Below, one piece after another: positions 32,886 through 42,668 of a DNA stretch of 64,000 nt. Position numbers and translations under genes: made by a program. This DNA is from Candidatus Saccharimonadota bacterium. Its GTDB lineage: Bacteria > Patescibacteriota > Saccharimonadia > Saccharimonadales > Saccharimonadaceae. Position 1 is the stretch's first letter. Every line of letters starts with the position of its first letter. The notes under the pieces were generated by a model. The model was not told the DNA's origin, did no database searches, and saw nothing but the letters and a program-made list of their open reading frames with translations. Location: the NCBI GenBank assembly GCA_024697865.1, contig JAILSC010000009.1, forward strand, positions 26,011-90,010, given 5' to 3'.

Positions 32886-34686
32886 ATTGATTACGCTTAG
32901 CGATAATAATAAAGCAAATAAAGATAGGCAACAATAACGCTAAGGGGAAGGCGTATCTGAAAATGGCTACAGGGGCTACTAATAGAGTAGTAAATAGGCC
33001 AATTACGGGGGCGAGGACAACGAGCAATTTATGAGCCTTTTCCTTAATTAAAAGACCGAGTGTGTATAGGAATAGGATAGCGTAAAGGCCAATGGAGCTG
33101 AGTTGGGCTACGACTGGAATGTTTTGCCAGCCATTACTGAAAATAATATCGTCTAATTTATCCGTGATATTATTGTCTGGTAATAATCTCTCAACTGGTT
33201 TCATATTACGGACTGCGGTGGTCATAGCGAAACCAGTATAATTCATGAACCCGAGTTTAATGCGTGGATCGTCATAATTTTTCATTGGATACCAGAAGCC
33301 GATAGAATTTAAGAGAAAGGCTTCAATATAATTGCCGGGGTTCTTGATACCTAATTTAGCCCAGAAGCCTAGATATTCAGGTAGATTTTCGTTAACGTAA
33401 TCAAGATATAGAGAGCCTTTAGTAAAGTCAGAAATCAATGGGTATTTTTGATAATCATAGAAGAGAGATTTTTCGTCAAGTCTGTAAAACTTGTTAAGCT
33501 CTTCTCGATCTGATTCGTCAAAACTGGTGGGGTTTTCGAAATAGGACCGGGCGACTTGTTGAGAAGGAACACCGAGGATTTCTCGGACGGCAGTGGTGTT
33601 TTTCTCTACGTTCATTAAGTGAAAGATTGGCCCAGTGTAAACAAAATTGAGCGCTAAAATAGCGAGCAGGGAGAAAAGTAGGGATTTTTTGTTGGGGATT
33701 TTAACGAAGACAATGAAGGCAACAAGGAATAAGAGGCAGATGATGCCGTTATTGCGAAGAGTTAACATAATGAAACCAATGAGGATGAATTTAGCGATGT
33801 GCCACTTGTTTTTAAAATAGTCTGGATCACGGATGATGGAATAAAGCTCCAGGATTAATAAAGCAAAGAGTCCTCCGAAAACTGTATCTTGGGCGTCGGT
33901 GATTGACATGACGGCGATGAAGGGAGTAAGAACGAAAAACAAAAGAGAAAGAAAATACGCAGTTTTATTTTTAGTCTGAGAGGCTACGAAGATGATGATC
34001 TTGTAAATAACATAGCAAATAAAGAGCATCTGGATAAACATAGCGATAGCAAACCCAGCTTCGTAATTATTAAAGAGCGCAAAGCTGGAATCTAGGAAGA
34101 ATTTAAGGAAATAGCCGTAAGTGATTGACCAATGCGAAGTGAGAATGCCAGAGGAGAGCTCTGCGTCCCAAGCGGCCATATCGTAAGTGTAAACACCTGG
34201 GAAGAAAATAATCCAGATAATTGAACAAACTAAAAGCGGAACGAAGAAAGCAAGAAGCTTGGTTTTTCTGGTGATAGTAAAATTGGGGCGGAAAATTTTA
34301 TCTGACATAAAGGAATAAAAAATTTCTAATAAGGGAAAGACGGCAAAAGAGCCTAAGAGTATTTTGACAATACTAGCAGAGCTCCAAATGATTTGACTAT
34401 AAAGGTTGAGTTGTCCTCCCACAATAAGGATACAAGATAGAAAGAGAGAAAAAATAGCATGGAAAATTATTCTGGGGCGAGAATTAAGTTTAGCAATCTT
34501 AACCCAATAATAGGATAGAGCAATGAAGCTCGGGATAAAGAAAAGATTAGCTAGAAGTTGAGAGTCTGAGAGAGATGATTTGATAATAAAGTAAACGCCT
34601 AAAGTGCCTAGCAGCGCATAAGCGAATTTTGCTGGGAGAGAGTTAAAGCTTTGAAGGTTAAGGAATTTAGCTTTATTTTTTTTCAT
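32872..34686 (-). CDS. Polytopic membrane protein, DUF6020/glycosyltransferase-like
   Basis: This 604-residue protein has about 13 hydrophobic helices and an exposed loop with FFPGVYTYDMAAWDAELSSG. The Asp-bearing first loop and overall plan resemble GT-C-type membrane glycosyltransferases and the uncharacterised DUF6020 group. Its start overlaps the end of the upstream dolichol-phosphate-sugar-synthase-like gene by 14 bp, which supports use of a polyprenyl-phosphate sugar donor. The function is inferred from topology and context. Confidence 0.65.
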   Translation of the reverse strand: MKKNKAKFLNLQSFNSLPAKFAYALLGTLGVYFIIKSSLSDSQLLANLFFIPSFIALSYYWVKIAKLNSRPRIIFHAIFSLFLSCILIVGGQLNLYSQIIWSSASIVKILLGSFAVFPLLEIFYSFMSDKIFRPNFTITRKTKLLAFFVPLLVCSIIWIIFFPGVYTYDMAAWDAELSSGILTSHWSITYGYFLKFFLDSSFALFNNYEAGFAIAMFIQMLFICYVIYKIIIFVASQTKNKTAYFLSLLFFVLTPFIAVMSITDAQDTVFGGLFALLILELYSIIRDPDYFKNKWHIAKFILIGFIMLTLRNNGIICLLFLVAFIVFVKIPNKKSLLFSLLAILALNFVYTGPIFHLMNVEKNTTAVREILGVPSQQVARSYFENPTSFDESDREELNKFYRLDEKSLFYDYQKYPLISDFTKGSLYLDYVNENLPEYLGFWAKLGIKNPGNYIEAFLLNSIGFWYPMKNYDDPRIKLGFMNYTGFAMTTAVRNMKPVERLLPDNNITDKLDDIIFSNGWQNIPVVAQLSSIGLYAILFLYTLGLLIKEKAHKLLVVLAPVIGLFTTLLVAPVAIFRYAFPLALLLPIFICFIIIAKRNQSKAA

Positions 34687-35623
34687 GCTTTTTTAACTGT
34701 TTAAATTGATATTCAGCTTGATTCAAGAAAAATTCAAATTGTTGGCGAGATTTTTCGGTAGTGTTTTGCAGAATTAAGCCGCCAAAGAAAGACTGAGTGG
34801 CACAAAGATAGAAGAAGATGCTAGCCAAAAAAGTGGGTAATTTAGGGACAAGGCCAGTTGAGCCGAACTCAACTAGGACAGGAATAAGGAAAATAGTGCC
34901 GATAACAATGAAGAGTAGAGTCAGAAGACTGAAAAAGTGAAACGGTTTATAGTTTTTGTAGAAATTAATGATGGTTTTAATAACGCGAGTCCCATCGCTA
35001 ATGGTATTGAGTTTAGAAACGCTGTTTTCGGGGCGGTCTTTAAAATCGATGATTTCGTTTTTGATATTAAGGTTTTTATCAAGAGCGTGGATGGTCATTT
35101 CGGTTTCGATTTCAAAACCTTTGGTAATAATAGGGAAAGTTTTAACGAATCTATAGCTTAGAGCGCGATATCCAGTCATAACATCTCTAATATCGCTGTG
35201 GTAAATCAAATTAATGAGCTTGCGAACTAAGATGTTACCAAAGCCGTGAAATTTGCGTTTGTTTTCAGTGAAATAGCTAGAAGAAAGGCGATCACCAATC
35301 ACCATATCAATATTGTTTTCTAGAACGTTGGCGCAAAGCTGGGGGGCAAATTTAGCAGAATAAGTATCGTCGCCGTCTACGAGAAGATAACATTCGGCAT
35401 CTATACCATGAAAAGCAGAACGGACAACGTTGCCTTTGCCTTGTTTAGGCTCATGAATGACGATGGCGCCGGCTTTTTGAGCAGTTTCAGCGGTGTGATC
35501 GGTAGAATTATTATCAAAAACGTAGATTTTAGCTGCAGGTAGCTGCTTTTTAAAATCTTTAACTACCTTACTAATGGTAGTAGCCTCGTTATAACACGGG
35601 ATGATGACAGCAATTTTATCCAT
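34673..35623 (-). CDS. GT2 polyprenyl-phosphate sugar synthase-like glycosyltransferase
   Basis: This 316-residue protein starts MDKIAVIIPCYNEATTISKVV, a typical GT-A/GT2 start. DGDDTYSA supplies the DxD metal site; VMTGYRALSYRFVK and FEIETEMTIHA follow, as in dolichyl-phosphate mannose/glucose synthases. Two TM helices are near the C-terminus (about 225-290). The start 35623 was chosen because TGT-TATAAT (35635-35630 on the minus strand) lies six bases upstream; a longer frame upstream lacks similarity. It probably makes polyprenyl-phosphate sugar for the membrane enzyme encoded next. Confidence 0.87.
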   Translation of the reverse strand: MDKIAVIIPCYNEATTISKVVKDFKKQLPAAKIYVFDNNSTDHTAETAQKAGAIVIHEPKQGKGNVVRSAFHGIDAECYLLVDGDDTYSAKFAPQLCANVLENNIDMVIGDRLSSSYFTENKRKFHGFGNILVRKLINLIYHSDIRDVMTGYRALSYRFVKTFPIITKGFEIETEMTIHALDKNLNIKNEIIDFKDRPENSVSKLNTISDGTRVIKTIINFYKNYKPFHFFSLLTLLFIVIGTIFLIPVLVEFGSTGLVPKLPTFLASIFFYLCATQSFFGGLILQNTTEKSRQQFEFFLNQAEYQFKQLKKHEKK

Positions 35624-35690
35624 ATCTATATTATAACACGTGATATAATGTAATAAATAAATAGTTTCGGGTGGGCAAAAAGGATTGCCA

Positions 35691-36836
35691 ATGAAACTTA
35701 AACTGCGAAAAAGAGACATATCGATTGAATTAATGAGAATTATCGCGTGTTTTTTCGTGATTTGTATTCATATTAGTGTTGGTTTTTCTTTGAATGGTTC
35801 TTTTAGTAAAGCGTCGACTCTTTTCGTGTCTTTATTTGCTGACGCAGTGGCCATGTTTTGGTTTATCACGGGCGCGTTCTTGCTTAAAAGAGATGATTAC
35901 AAGAAGGTGCTAAAGGGAACTTTTAAGAAGGTGATTTTGCCGACACTAGCTTTAATCGCCTTTATCTTTTTCTTTAATGGGTGGATGTTTGAAGGGCAGG
36001 GGATAATTGAAAGTGTGAAAAATTCTGCCGCACGGATTCCTTCGGCATTGGAGACGATATTTTTATGGTGGAGGACACCAGTGCCACATACAGGACAGCT
36101 ATGGTATATATTTGTCTATATATTTGTGATGATTTGTTTTCCGGTAATTAAAGCTTTTGTGGAACGAATCGAAAAAAATCATAAAGAAAAACTTTTCTTG
36201 GTAGTTTCGTTTGGGATTCTTCTGTTGAACGATATCTCGAATAACCATTTTGCAAACTTTAATCACACAGTAATTGGGGCTCTAGTGCCGGCGGTAATTT
36301 TAATCATTTGGGGGCACATTATCTATAAAAACAAGGACAAAATTTTAGCAAAAATCAAAAGCAAGTTTTTTATTATACCTTTGGTAGTACTGATTTTCTT
36401 AAGGGCGTCGGTGCTAATTTATGCGCATGGCTGCGGGGACGGAGATTTAGATAGGAGCATAGTTTATTGGTATAGTTGCTTGAGTCCGTTAATTGTGACT
36501 TCGATTTTTCTATTCTTGGAGGGCGGTTTAAAGAAAATAACTGAAGGTAAAATAATTAATTGGCTGATATTGAAAATCGGGTCCTATACGTTCATGATTT
36601 ATCTATTGCATGAATTGGTGATCGATTGCTTAAAGAAATTTGGAATTTTTGCAGATGTAAGAGGATATTTCTTGGCCAATGGAAATGTAGTGAAGTTGAT
36701 ATTATATTATCTGGCTCTAGGCGGAATAATTTTCTTGATTAGTTTACTAGCTAGTGTTGTGCTAAGGCTGATTGCTAACTTAGCCAAAAGAGGCCAGAGG
36801 ATGTATATAGCGAAAAAGGAGAAGCCAAAAAAATAG
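35691..36836 (+). CDS. Acyltransferase-3 family membrane protein
   Basis: This 381-residue protein has about ten TM helices. It begins with the family pattern RDISIELMRIIACFFVICIHIS, where the His is the conserved catalytic-loop residue, and includes PHTGQLWYIFVYIF. Members O-acetylate or O-acylate cell-surface glycans (OafA/WecH type). ATG 35691 follows an AAAAAGG tract; an upstream TTG would add two residues. It heads a plus-strand operon with two GT2 genes and glf and has a divergent promoter (TGA-TATAAT). Confidence 0.88.
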   Translation: MKLKLRKRDISIELMRIIACFFVICIHISVGFSLNGSFSKASTLFVSLFADAVAMFWFITGAFLLKRDDYKKVLKGTFKKVILPTLALIAFIFFFNGWMFEGQGIIESVKNSAARIPSALETIFLWWRTPVPHTGQLWYIFVYIFVMICFPVIKAFVERIEKNHKEKLFLVVSFGILLLNDISNNHFANFNHTVIGALVPAVILIIWGHIIYKNKDKILAKIKSKFFIIPLVVLIFLRASVLIYAHGCGDGDLDRSIVYWYSCLSPLIVTSIFLFLEGGLKKITEGKIINWLILKIGSYTFMIYLLHELVIDCLKKFGIFADVRGYFLANGNVVKLILYYLALGGIIFLISLLASVVLRLIANLAKRGQRMYIAKKEKPKK

Positions 36837-36862
36837 AAATATTTATGGTATAATGTATTAGT

Positions 36863-38011
36863 ATGATAAAGGTGTCAATTCTAGTTCCAATTTACAATGT
36901 AGAGCAGTTCCTACCGGAATGCTTAGATAGTCTGGTGAATCAGACTCTGAAAGAAATCGAAATCATTTGTATTAACGATGGTTCAAAGGACGATTCTTTG
37001 AAAATCATCAAAGAATACGCGAAAAAAGATAAAAGAATCAAAATAATTGATAAGAAAAACTCTGGTTATGGGGACTCGATGAATCAGGGGTTAAAGAAGG
37101 CGACTGGTGAGTATATAGGGATTGTGGAGTCTGATGATTTTATTGATACGGACGCCTTTGAGAAATTGTATACAATCGCCAAAAAGCAAAGAGTGGAGGT
37201 GGTGAAGAGCAATTTTTATGAATATTATGGTGACACTAAGAAAAACAAGGGGACGAGCGATATGTTCCCAGCTGATGAAATTGGCAGGGTGATTGATCCA
37301 AGAGAAGAGCGACAGATCTTCTATCAACCACCGTGTATTTGGGCAGCGATTTATGATCGAGAGTTTCTAGAGAAAAATGAAATAGCTTTTTTGCCGACGC
37401 CGGGAGCTTCTTACCAGGATACTGGTTTTAACTTCAAAGTATGGGCTTCGGCGCGGAGAGCGTATTTTGTGAAGCGAGCATTTTTGCACTATCGACAAGA
37501 TAATTCTAACTCATCAGTGAAGGATGCAGGAAAGATCTATTGTGTGCAAGAAGAGTATAATGACATCAAGAGATTTTTGGAAGAAAAAGGCTTGATGGAG
37601 GAGCTCGGCCCGTTGATGTATACTTGCCAGTTTGGTGGGTATATTTGGAATTTGCATAGATTAAAATTCAAACCAGCGATGGAGTTTGCAGAGGTAGTAA
37701 AGAAAGACTACAAAGAAGCCAAGGCGGCAGGATATTTAAATTCGGATCGATTAGACGAGGTCGGAAAATATAATTCGCGAATCATTGCGATTAGACACCC
37801 TAAAGTATATGTCTTCTTAAGGCCACTACACGATTTTAGAAACTGGATAAAACCAGCAATTTCTAAAACAGCGAAGACTATTTCTCCGCGCTACAAGCAA
37901 CGATTGCATACGATTGAACTGATTAGCAAATTAAGCGAGGCGCAGAGCGACATTTCGACGAAAGTGTCCGAATTAGAATCTAAAGTAGAGGGAAAAAATG
38001 GTAAAAGTTAG
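36863..38011 (+). CDS. GT2 family glycosyltransferase
   Basis: This 382-residue protein has a GT-A domain at 1-220: KVSILVPIYNVEQFLPECLDSLVNQT, ICINDGSKDDS and VESDDFID with the DxD motif. The C-terminal part is helical and ends in a coiled-coil-like stretch (SEAQSDISTKVSELESKVEG). It is paralogous to the next gene. It probably adds sugars to a surface glycan from a nucleotide donor. TGG-TATAAT lies eight bases before ATG. It overlaps the next gene by 14 bp. Confidence 0.9.
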   Translation: MIKVSILVPIYNVEQFLPECLDSLVNQTLKEIEIICINDGSKDDSLKIIKEYAKKDKRIKIIDKKNSGYGDSMNQGLKKATGEYIGIVESDDFIDTDAFEKLYTIAKKQRVEVVKSNFYEYYGDTKKNKGTSDMFPADEIGRVIDPREERQIFYQPPCIWAAIYDREFLEKNEIAFLPTPGASYQDTGFNFKVWASARRAYFVKRAFLHYRQDNSNSSVKDAGKIYCVQEEYNDIKRFLEEKGLMEELGPLMYTCQFGGYIWNLHRLKFKPAMEFAEVVKKDYKEAKAAGYLNSDRLDEVGKYNSRIIAIRHPKVYVFLRPLHDFRNWIKPAISKTAKTISPRYKQRLHTIELISKLSEAQSDISTKVSELESKVEGKNGKS

Positions 38012-39089
38012 TATTATAGTTCCAGTTTATAATGTAGAAAAATATCTGGGAGCGTGTTTGGATAGCTTAATAAACCAGACTTTGAAAGAAATTGAGATAA
38101 TTTGTGTAAATGATGGTTCGACGGATGGATCGCTAGAGATTCTAGAAGAATACGCAAAAAAAGACAAGAGAATTAAGGTGGTAAACCAGAAGAATGCCGG
38201 GAGATCAGCAGCGCGCAACGCAGGGTTAAAGAAGGCTACTGGTAGCTATATAATGTTCTGTGATTCGGACGATGAGTTTGATCTTTCTATGTGTGAGAGA
38301 ATGGCGGGAAAGATAGAGAAGCACGAAACGGATTTGGCGGTGTGTGGAATGGCGATTGCGTATGAAGCTCATTCAGAGATTAAAGATAGTGACGATGCTT
38401 ACTATAGATTAAAGTTTTTCGGGAAAACGTTTATTGACGACAATGTAATTAGAAAAACTGATGCTTCGGTCTGTAATAAGATTTTCCGAAAGGATTTGAT
38501 TAAAAAATATAAGTTAGAATTTCCGGAAAAACTGAACAATGAAGATTACTATTTCTATAATGCCTATATGAGTATAGCAAAAACTTGCTATTTCCTAAAT
38601 CGTAAACTTTATAAATATATTAGACATGAGGGCTCAATCATGTCTGAGAACTTTGATAAGAATATTTATTCGCCGGATCATTTATTGGTGGCGGAGAAAT
38701 TGTTTGCATTTTACCGAGGGAATGACTATATCGCTAAACACACCGATTTATTCTGGATGCAGTTTTCGGAGAGTTTTTGGTTTTCGTATAATCATTCGGC
38801 GAAAAAGTACCGAAAGAGGATTCTAGGGATAGCTAAAGATTTTATCAATAAACACTATGAAAAGTATGCCCCAACTAACCGAAAAGTAAAAAACTTGGTT
38901 AGCATAATTGCGCATTACAATATTTTCTATAGAACGAGAAATTTCGTGAAAAAAGTAGCTAAGAGTTTTTATCTAAAAATTAACTTTGGCTATCGGCAAC
39001 AAAATTATATCAACGCGCACTTTGAAGAGCTTTACGAAAAGTTTGCGGATTTATCCGATCGCTTAGACAATTTAACAAAGGAGAAATAA
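37998..39089 (+). CDS. GT2 family glycosyltransferase
   Basis: This 363-residue protein is a close paralogue of the preceding one (VSIIVPVYNVEKYLGACLDSLINQT, ICVNDGSTDGS, FCDSDDEFD). The catalytic GT-A domain spans about 1-220, with a helical C-terminus (NFGYRQQNYINAHFEELYEKFADLSDRLDNLTKEK). The 14-bp overlap with the previous gene and a GAGGG Shine-Dalgarno inside it suggest coupled translation. glf starts one base after its stop. Confidence 0.9.
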   Translation: MVKVSIIVPVYNVEKYLGACLDSLINQTLKEIEIICVNDGSTDGSLEILEEYAKKDKRIKVVNQKNAGRSAARNAGLKKATGSYIMFCDSDDEFDLSMCERMAGKIEKHETDLAVCGMAIAYEAHSEIKDSDDAYYRLKFFGKTFIDDNVIRKTDASVCNKIFRKDLIKKYKLEFPEKLNNEDYYFYNAYMSIAKTCYFLNRKLYKYIRHEGSIMSENFDKNIYSPDHLLVAEKLFAFYRGNDYIAKHTDLFWMQFSESFWFSYNHSAKKYRKRILGIAKDFINKHYEKYAPTNRKVKNLVSIIAHYNIFYRTRNFVKKVAKSFYLKINFGYRQQNYINAHFEELYEKFADLSDRLDNLTKEK

Positions 39090-39090
39090 A

Positions 39091-40239
39091 ATGAATTGCG
39101 ATTATTTGATAGTGGGGGCGGGGGTTTTCGGTGCAACAGTGGCGGAGAGATTAGCCGAGGCAGGAAAAAAGGTCTTAGTGATTGAGCGACGAGCGCATTT
39201 GGCGGGAAATATCTATTCTTATACGGACGAAGAAACGGGAATTGAAGTGCACAAGTATGGATCACACATTTTCCACACCGAGATGAATGAAGTCTGGAAC
39301 TATATTACGCGATTTACTGAGTTCAATGATTATGTTCACACCGTAAATACACGGCATGAAGGGAAATTGTACCCGATGCCAATTAATCTAGACACGATTA
39401 ATTTGCTATATGGGACTGAAATGGATGCAGAAGAAGCGGAGAAGTTTGTGGCGGAAGAGGCTAAGCGGGATAGTGAACGATTGGGGATTAAAGAACCACG
39501 AAATTTCGAAGAAAAGGGAATTAGTTTGGTGGGTGAAAAATTATACACAGCTTTCCTAAAAAATTACACGGAAAAGCAGTGGAATACAAGTGCCACGAAT
39601 TTGTCGGCAGAAATCTTGAGTCGAATTCCGGTAAGATTTTCACACGATAATCGATATTTTATGACGGCGAAACATCAAGGTATCCCGTGTGAAGGATACA
39701 CTAAGATGGTAGAGAAGATGTTGGAACATGAAAATATTACTGTGAAATTAGGGGTTGATTTTAAAGACATAAAAGATGAAGTATCTGAAGATGTGAAAAT
39801 AATATATTGTGGACAAGTGGACGAGCTATTTGATTATGAACTAGGGGTATTGCCATGGAGATCACTGAGGTTTGAGGAAGAAAAAACGGAAAATGGTTTA
39901 GGCGAAGCGGTAATCAATGAGGCGGATAAAATAGTGCCGTATACGAGAGCGCATGATTATAAATATTATCAAATTCATCAACCAGAAGTAATTGAACAAA
40001 AGTTGTCTTATGTGGCACGAGAGTATCCGGCGGATTTTGAAAAAGGCGGCGAAGCTTATTATCCAGTAAATAATCCAGAATCAGCAGAATTATACGAAAA
40101 ATACGTTGCATTAGTAGAAGAACGATATCCAAACATGGTTTTGGGTGGGAGATTGGGAGCGTACCAATATTGGGATATGGATAAAGCGATTAAAAATGCG
40201 TTAGAATTTTCAGAGAAGTTAACAGTTAAGAATTTTTAA
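39091..40239 (+). CDS. glf: UDP-galactopyranose mutase
   Basis: This 382-residue flavoenzyme interconverts UDP-galactopyranose and UDP-galactofuranose. The FAD-binding start is YLIVGAGVFGATVAERLAEAGKKVLVIERR, followed by HLAGNIYSY, HKYGSHIFHT, LKNYTEKQWNTSATNLSAEILSRIPVR and a C-terminal GRLGAYQYWDMDKAI. With galE in the same region it supplies Galf donors for the neighbouring GT2 enzymes. It overlaps the convergent gene by 14 bp. Confidence 0.96.
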   Translation: MNCDYLIVGAGVFGATVAERLAEAGKKVLVIERRAHLAGNIYSYTDEETGIEVHKYGSHIFHTEMNEVWNYITRFTEFNDYVHTVNTRHEGKLYPMPINLDTINLLYGTEMDAEEAEKFVAEEAKRDSERLGIKEPRNFEEKGISLVGEKLYTAFLKNYTEKQWNTSATNLSAEILSRIPVRFSHDNRYFMTAKHQGIPCEGYTKMVEKMLEHENITVKLGVDFKDIKDEVSEDVKIIYCGQVDELFDYELGVLPWRSLRFEEEKTENGLGEAVINEADKIVPYTRAHDYKYYQIHQPEVIEQKLSYVAREYPADFEKGGEAYYPVNNPESAELYEKYVALVEERYPNMVLGGRLGAYQYWDMDKAIKNALEFSEKLTVKNF

Positions 40240-41284
40240 CTTCAATTTCGTCACAAAGATTAAGAAATGACTCAAGAATATAAACAAGCCATTTTTGATC
40301 ACCAGTCATATTATCGGTACAATGAGGCCAGAATTCAGGACGAGTGGGACCCTGCCAATCAGCGAGCCATTCGTTCATAGGGCGAGGCATGGGGGTTTTT
40401 ACTGGGGTTTTGAAACCTGGATAAAGCCTATTGAATATTTCGCGAATAAAATATTTATTTTCACCATTACGAATTCGTTCAAGATTGAGGGGTGGTGTTA
40501 AAAAAGTGTGAGCATAAGGAGTCGACAACGTTATTTTGGCGGTATTACAAGCATTGGTATAACTGCCCATAGCTTCGATATAGAAATCATGACGATTGAA
40601 TTCATGAACATCGACGTAACCGTCCTTAGCGTATTTTATGATGGGTTCTAATATAAGTTCTGGTTCTTTTAGAACTTCATATGGTAAAACATAAGCATAC
40701 CTCTGAATGAATTCGCCAACTAGCCAGTCTTTAGACAACAGATCACTAAGACCGCCGTAATTGAGATCAGCACTTTCACCAAAGATTAGGGTGTCAAAAC
40801 CGTCTTTTTTAGCTTCGAGAGCGGCTTTATAAATTTGAACTTCAATAGAGTGAAAAGGGGCGCCTTTATGTTGCATCAATATGGGTGTATATTTTTCAAA
40901 ATCTTCCCAGTACACTTTGATGATTTTATGCTTGAGGTTACATTTTTCGGCGTATTTGGCGGCTTGAGGAGATTCATTGGTCACTTTTTTGCCTGGAACA
41001 ATACATTGAAAAGTGTAAGCAGTAGAACCTTTAGGCATGAACTTAGCAAGAATAGCTGAGTCGATACCGCCGCTTAAAGCTAGGGCAGCTTTACCATTTT
41101 TGGTGGCTTTTTGAACTTCCATTTTTAATTTTTCTTCAAGCTCAAGACTGTTATTAATCGGTTCACGTTTAATAGAGTTATCATAAAAACAAGGTAAAAG
41201 TTTTTTAGAAAAACATTTATTATGATCAGTGATGGTACGATACATTAAGAATGAGCTAGCGCAGTATTTTCTATTTTCCTCCAT
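40226..41284 (-). CDS. Asparagine-synthase-like PP-loop ATPase without glutaminase domain
   Basis: This 352-residue protein has the PP-loop ALSGGIDSAIL at about residues 68-78, which adenylates a carboxyl or carbonyl substrate, and FGESADLNYGGLSDLL resembling the asparagine synthase C-domain. The N-terminal class II glutaminase domain is missing (no catalytic Cys at position 2), so ammonia must come from elsewhere or another nucleophile is used. It is last in the tagG-tagH-licD-tagD-like operon, so it may amidate a glycan or a sugar acid. The exact substrate is unknown. Confidence 0.75.
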   Translation of the reverse strand: MEENRKYCASSFLMYRTITDHNKCFSKKLLPCFYDNSIKREPINNSLELEEKLKMEVQKATKNGKAALALSGGIDSAILAKFMPKGSTAYTFQCIVPGKKVTNESPQAAKYAEKCNLKHKIIKVYWEDFEKYTPILMQHKGAPFHSIEVQIYKAALEAKKDGFDTLIFGESADLNYGGLSDLLSKDWLVGEFIQRYAYVLPYEVLKEPELILEPIIKYAKDGYVDVHEFNRHDFYIEAMGSYTNACNTAKITLSTPYAHTFLTPPLNLERIRNGENKYFIREIFNRLYPGFKTPVKTPMPRPMNEWLADWQGPTRPEFWPHCTDNMTGDQKWLVYILESFLNLCDEIEVKNS

Positions 41285-41287
41285 AGT

Positions 41288-41770
41288 TTAACCCTTTTCG
41301 TTTTTGTGTTTTTCGGCCTCTTTGGCGTCAAGATCTCTAACATAACCAAGCGCCTTGCTTATTTTAGTCGAAGAAACGCCTTTGGTATAAGGGAAATAAA
41401 CTATTTTAATGCCTGCTTTATTGAATTCTTTTTCGTACTGCTCCCATTTATCGGTGGCATACCAATCATCTCCAACGAAAAGAATAGAAGCACCGAGTTT
41501 CTTACATACAGATAGTTTATCCATGTCATATTGTGGAATGGCAGCATCGACGCATTTAACATTACGAACTATTTCAATGCGATCCTCAAAAGGAATCATA
41601 GCATGTTTACCTTTATAAGTAACTAGTTCGTCGACTGTCACACCTACAATTAATTTATCACACATGCCTTTGGCGTTTTTAAGTAGGTTGAGGTGACCGA
41701 TATGGAACAAATCAAAAACACCAGCAGTATAACCAATAATTTGTTGGTCAGGTTTTTTATTTAAAATCAT
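41288..41770 (-). CDS. TagD-like cytidylyltransferase
   Basis: This 160-residue nucleotidyltransferase has GYTAGVFDLFHIGHLNLL (HIGH-type site at about 22-25), KHAMIPFEDRIEIV and the STKIS motif in KGVSSTKISKAL. The family makes CDP-glycerol, CDP-ethanolamine or similar from CTP; TagD (glycerol-3-phosphate) is the closest by length and context, with the extra C-terminal 25 residues charged. It overlaps licD by four bases. The CDP-alcohol would feed LicD or the glycerophosphotransferase-like fusion. Confidence 0.85.
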   Translation of the reverse strand: MILNKKPDQQIIGYTAGVFDLFHIGHLNLLKNAKGMCDKLIVGVTVDELVTYKGKHAMIPFEDRIEIVRNVKCVDAAIPQYDMDKLSVCKKLGASILFVGDDWYATDKWEQYEKEFNKAGIKIVYFPYTKGVSSTKISKALGYVRDLDAKEAEKHKNEKG

Positions 41771-42666
41771 TTAAGCTCCTTTCTTAATTTTAATAAAGTT
41801 TCTTGATATGGTTTATCTGGATCAAAGATGACTTTGCCGTGAGCACTACTACCTTTAACAAACTCCATATAGTTACCGAATTTATTTTTGAGGAGTTTGT
41901 CGTAATCAGCCGGAATAGGAACCTGAAGATATTCAAAGGGGTGCATAATTATTTTGTCAAAAAAGACTTTCTCTTGAACTCGACTGCCATAGACTAATGA
42001 TAAGTTGCCAATTCTGCCATTTCCACGTCCATTGAAGCGAGCACAAACTCTTTCATATCTTCGATAAATATTCTTAAAGCCAAATAGTTTGACAATAATT
42101 ATAGCTCGAATATGTTCTTTTTTTAAAGTTTCAGTGGGAAAATATTCATTAAAATAATCTTCATATAAACATTGAATTTCCCTTACTTGGTAAGCTTGTT
42201 TATTCCAACCGTGTTTTGTGTCTGGGTATTCATCAAAAGGGAAAATATCAATAAAGATGCCTTGATGATGTGAACGATTTATTTCTTCCGGTAAAATAGC
42301 AGTAGTCCCATCGTAACGTAGTTGAGCGTGGCCACGATATACTTTGTCGGTATATGGCGTTTGGAAAAAAAACGGTTGAGTAAACTCTTTTGGTGCGATT
42401 TTTATAAGTTTTTTATAATCATCTCTAAACATAGCAATATCTATATCGTCGTCCCATGGAATAAACCCATTATGCCTGATTGCGCCAAGCAGAGATCCAC
42501 CAATTAAAAACCATTTAAGATTGTGCTTGTTGCAGACTTCTTGAAATTTTTCAAGCATTTCTAATTCTTTAGCCCAGACTTTTTTCATTTTGGCAGAAAC
42601 TTTATAACCACAGATTTCCTCGGCGTTGAGATTGAATTTTGGATTAAGAATGGTTTTAGATTTCAT
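41767..42666 (-). CDS. LicD-family phosphodiester transferase
   Basis: This 299-residue protein has the LicD nucleotidyltransferase-fold signature LIGGSLLGAIRHNGFIPWDDDIDIAM (about 55-80) with the catalytic Asp residues of WDDDIDI, then a helical region. LicD enzymes move phosphocholine or similar from CDP-alcohols onto glycans such as teichoic acids. It sits between the TagH-like ATPase and the TagD-like cytidylyltransferase, so it should decorate the polymer exported by TagGH. Confidence 0.9.
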   Translation of the reverse strand: MKSKTILNPKFNLNAEEICGYKVSAKMKKVWAKELEMLEKFQEVCNKHNLKWFLIGGSLLGAIRHNGFIPWDDDIDIAMFRDDYKKLIKIAPKEFTQPFFFQTPYTDKVYRGHAQLRYDGTTAILPEEINRSHHQGIFIDIFPFDEYPDTKHGWNKQAYQVREIQCLYEDYFNEYFPTETLKKEHIRAIIIVKLFGFKNIYRRYERVCARFNGRGNGRIGNLSLVYGSRVQEKVFFDKIIMHPFEYLQVPIPADYDKLLKNKFGNYMEFVKGSSAHGKVIFDPDKPYQETLLKLRKELK

Positions 42667-42668
42667 AT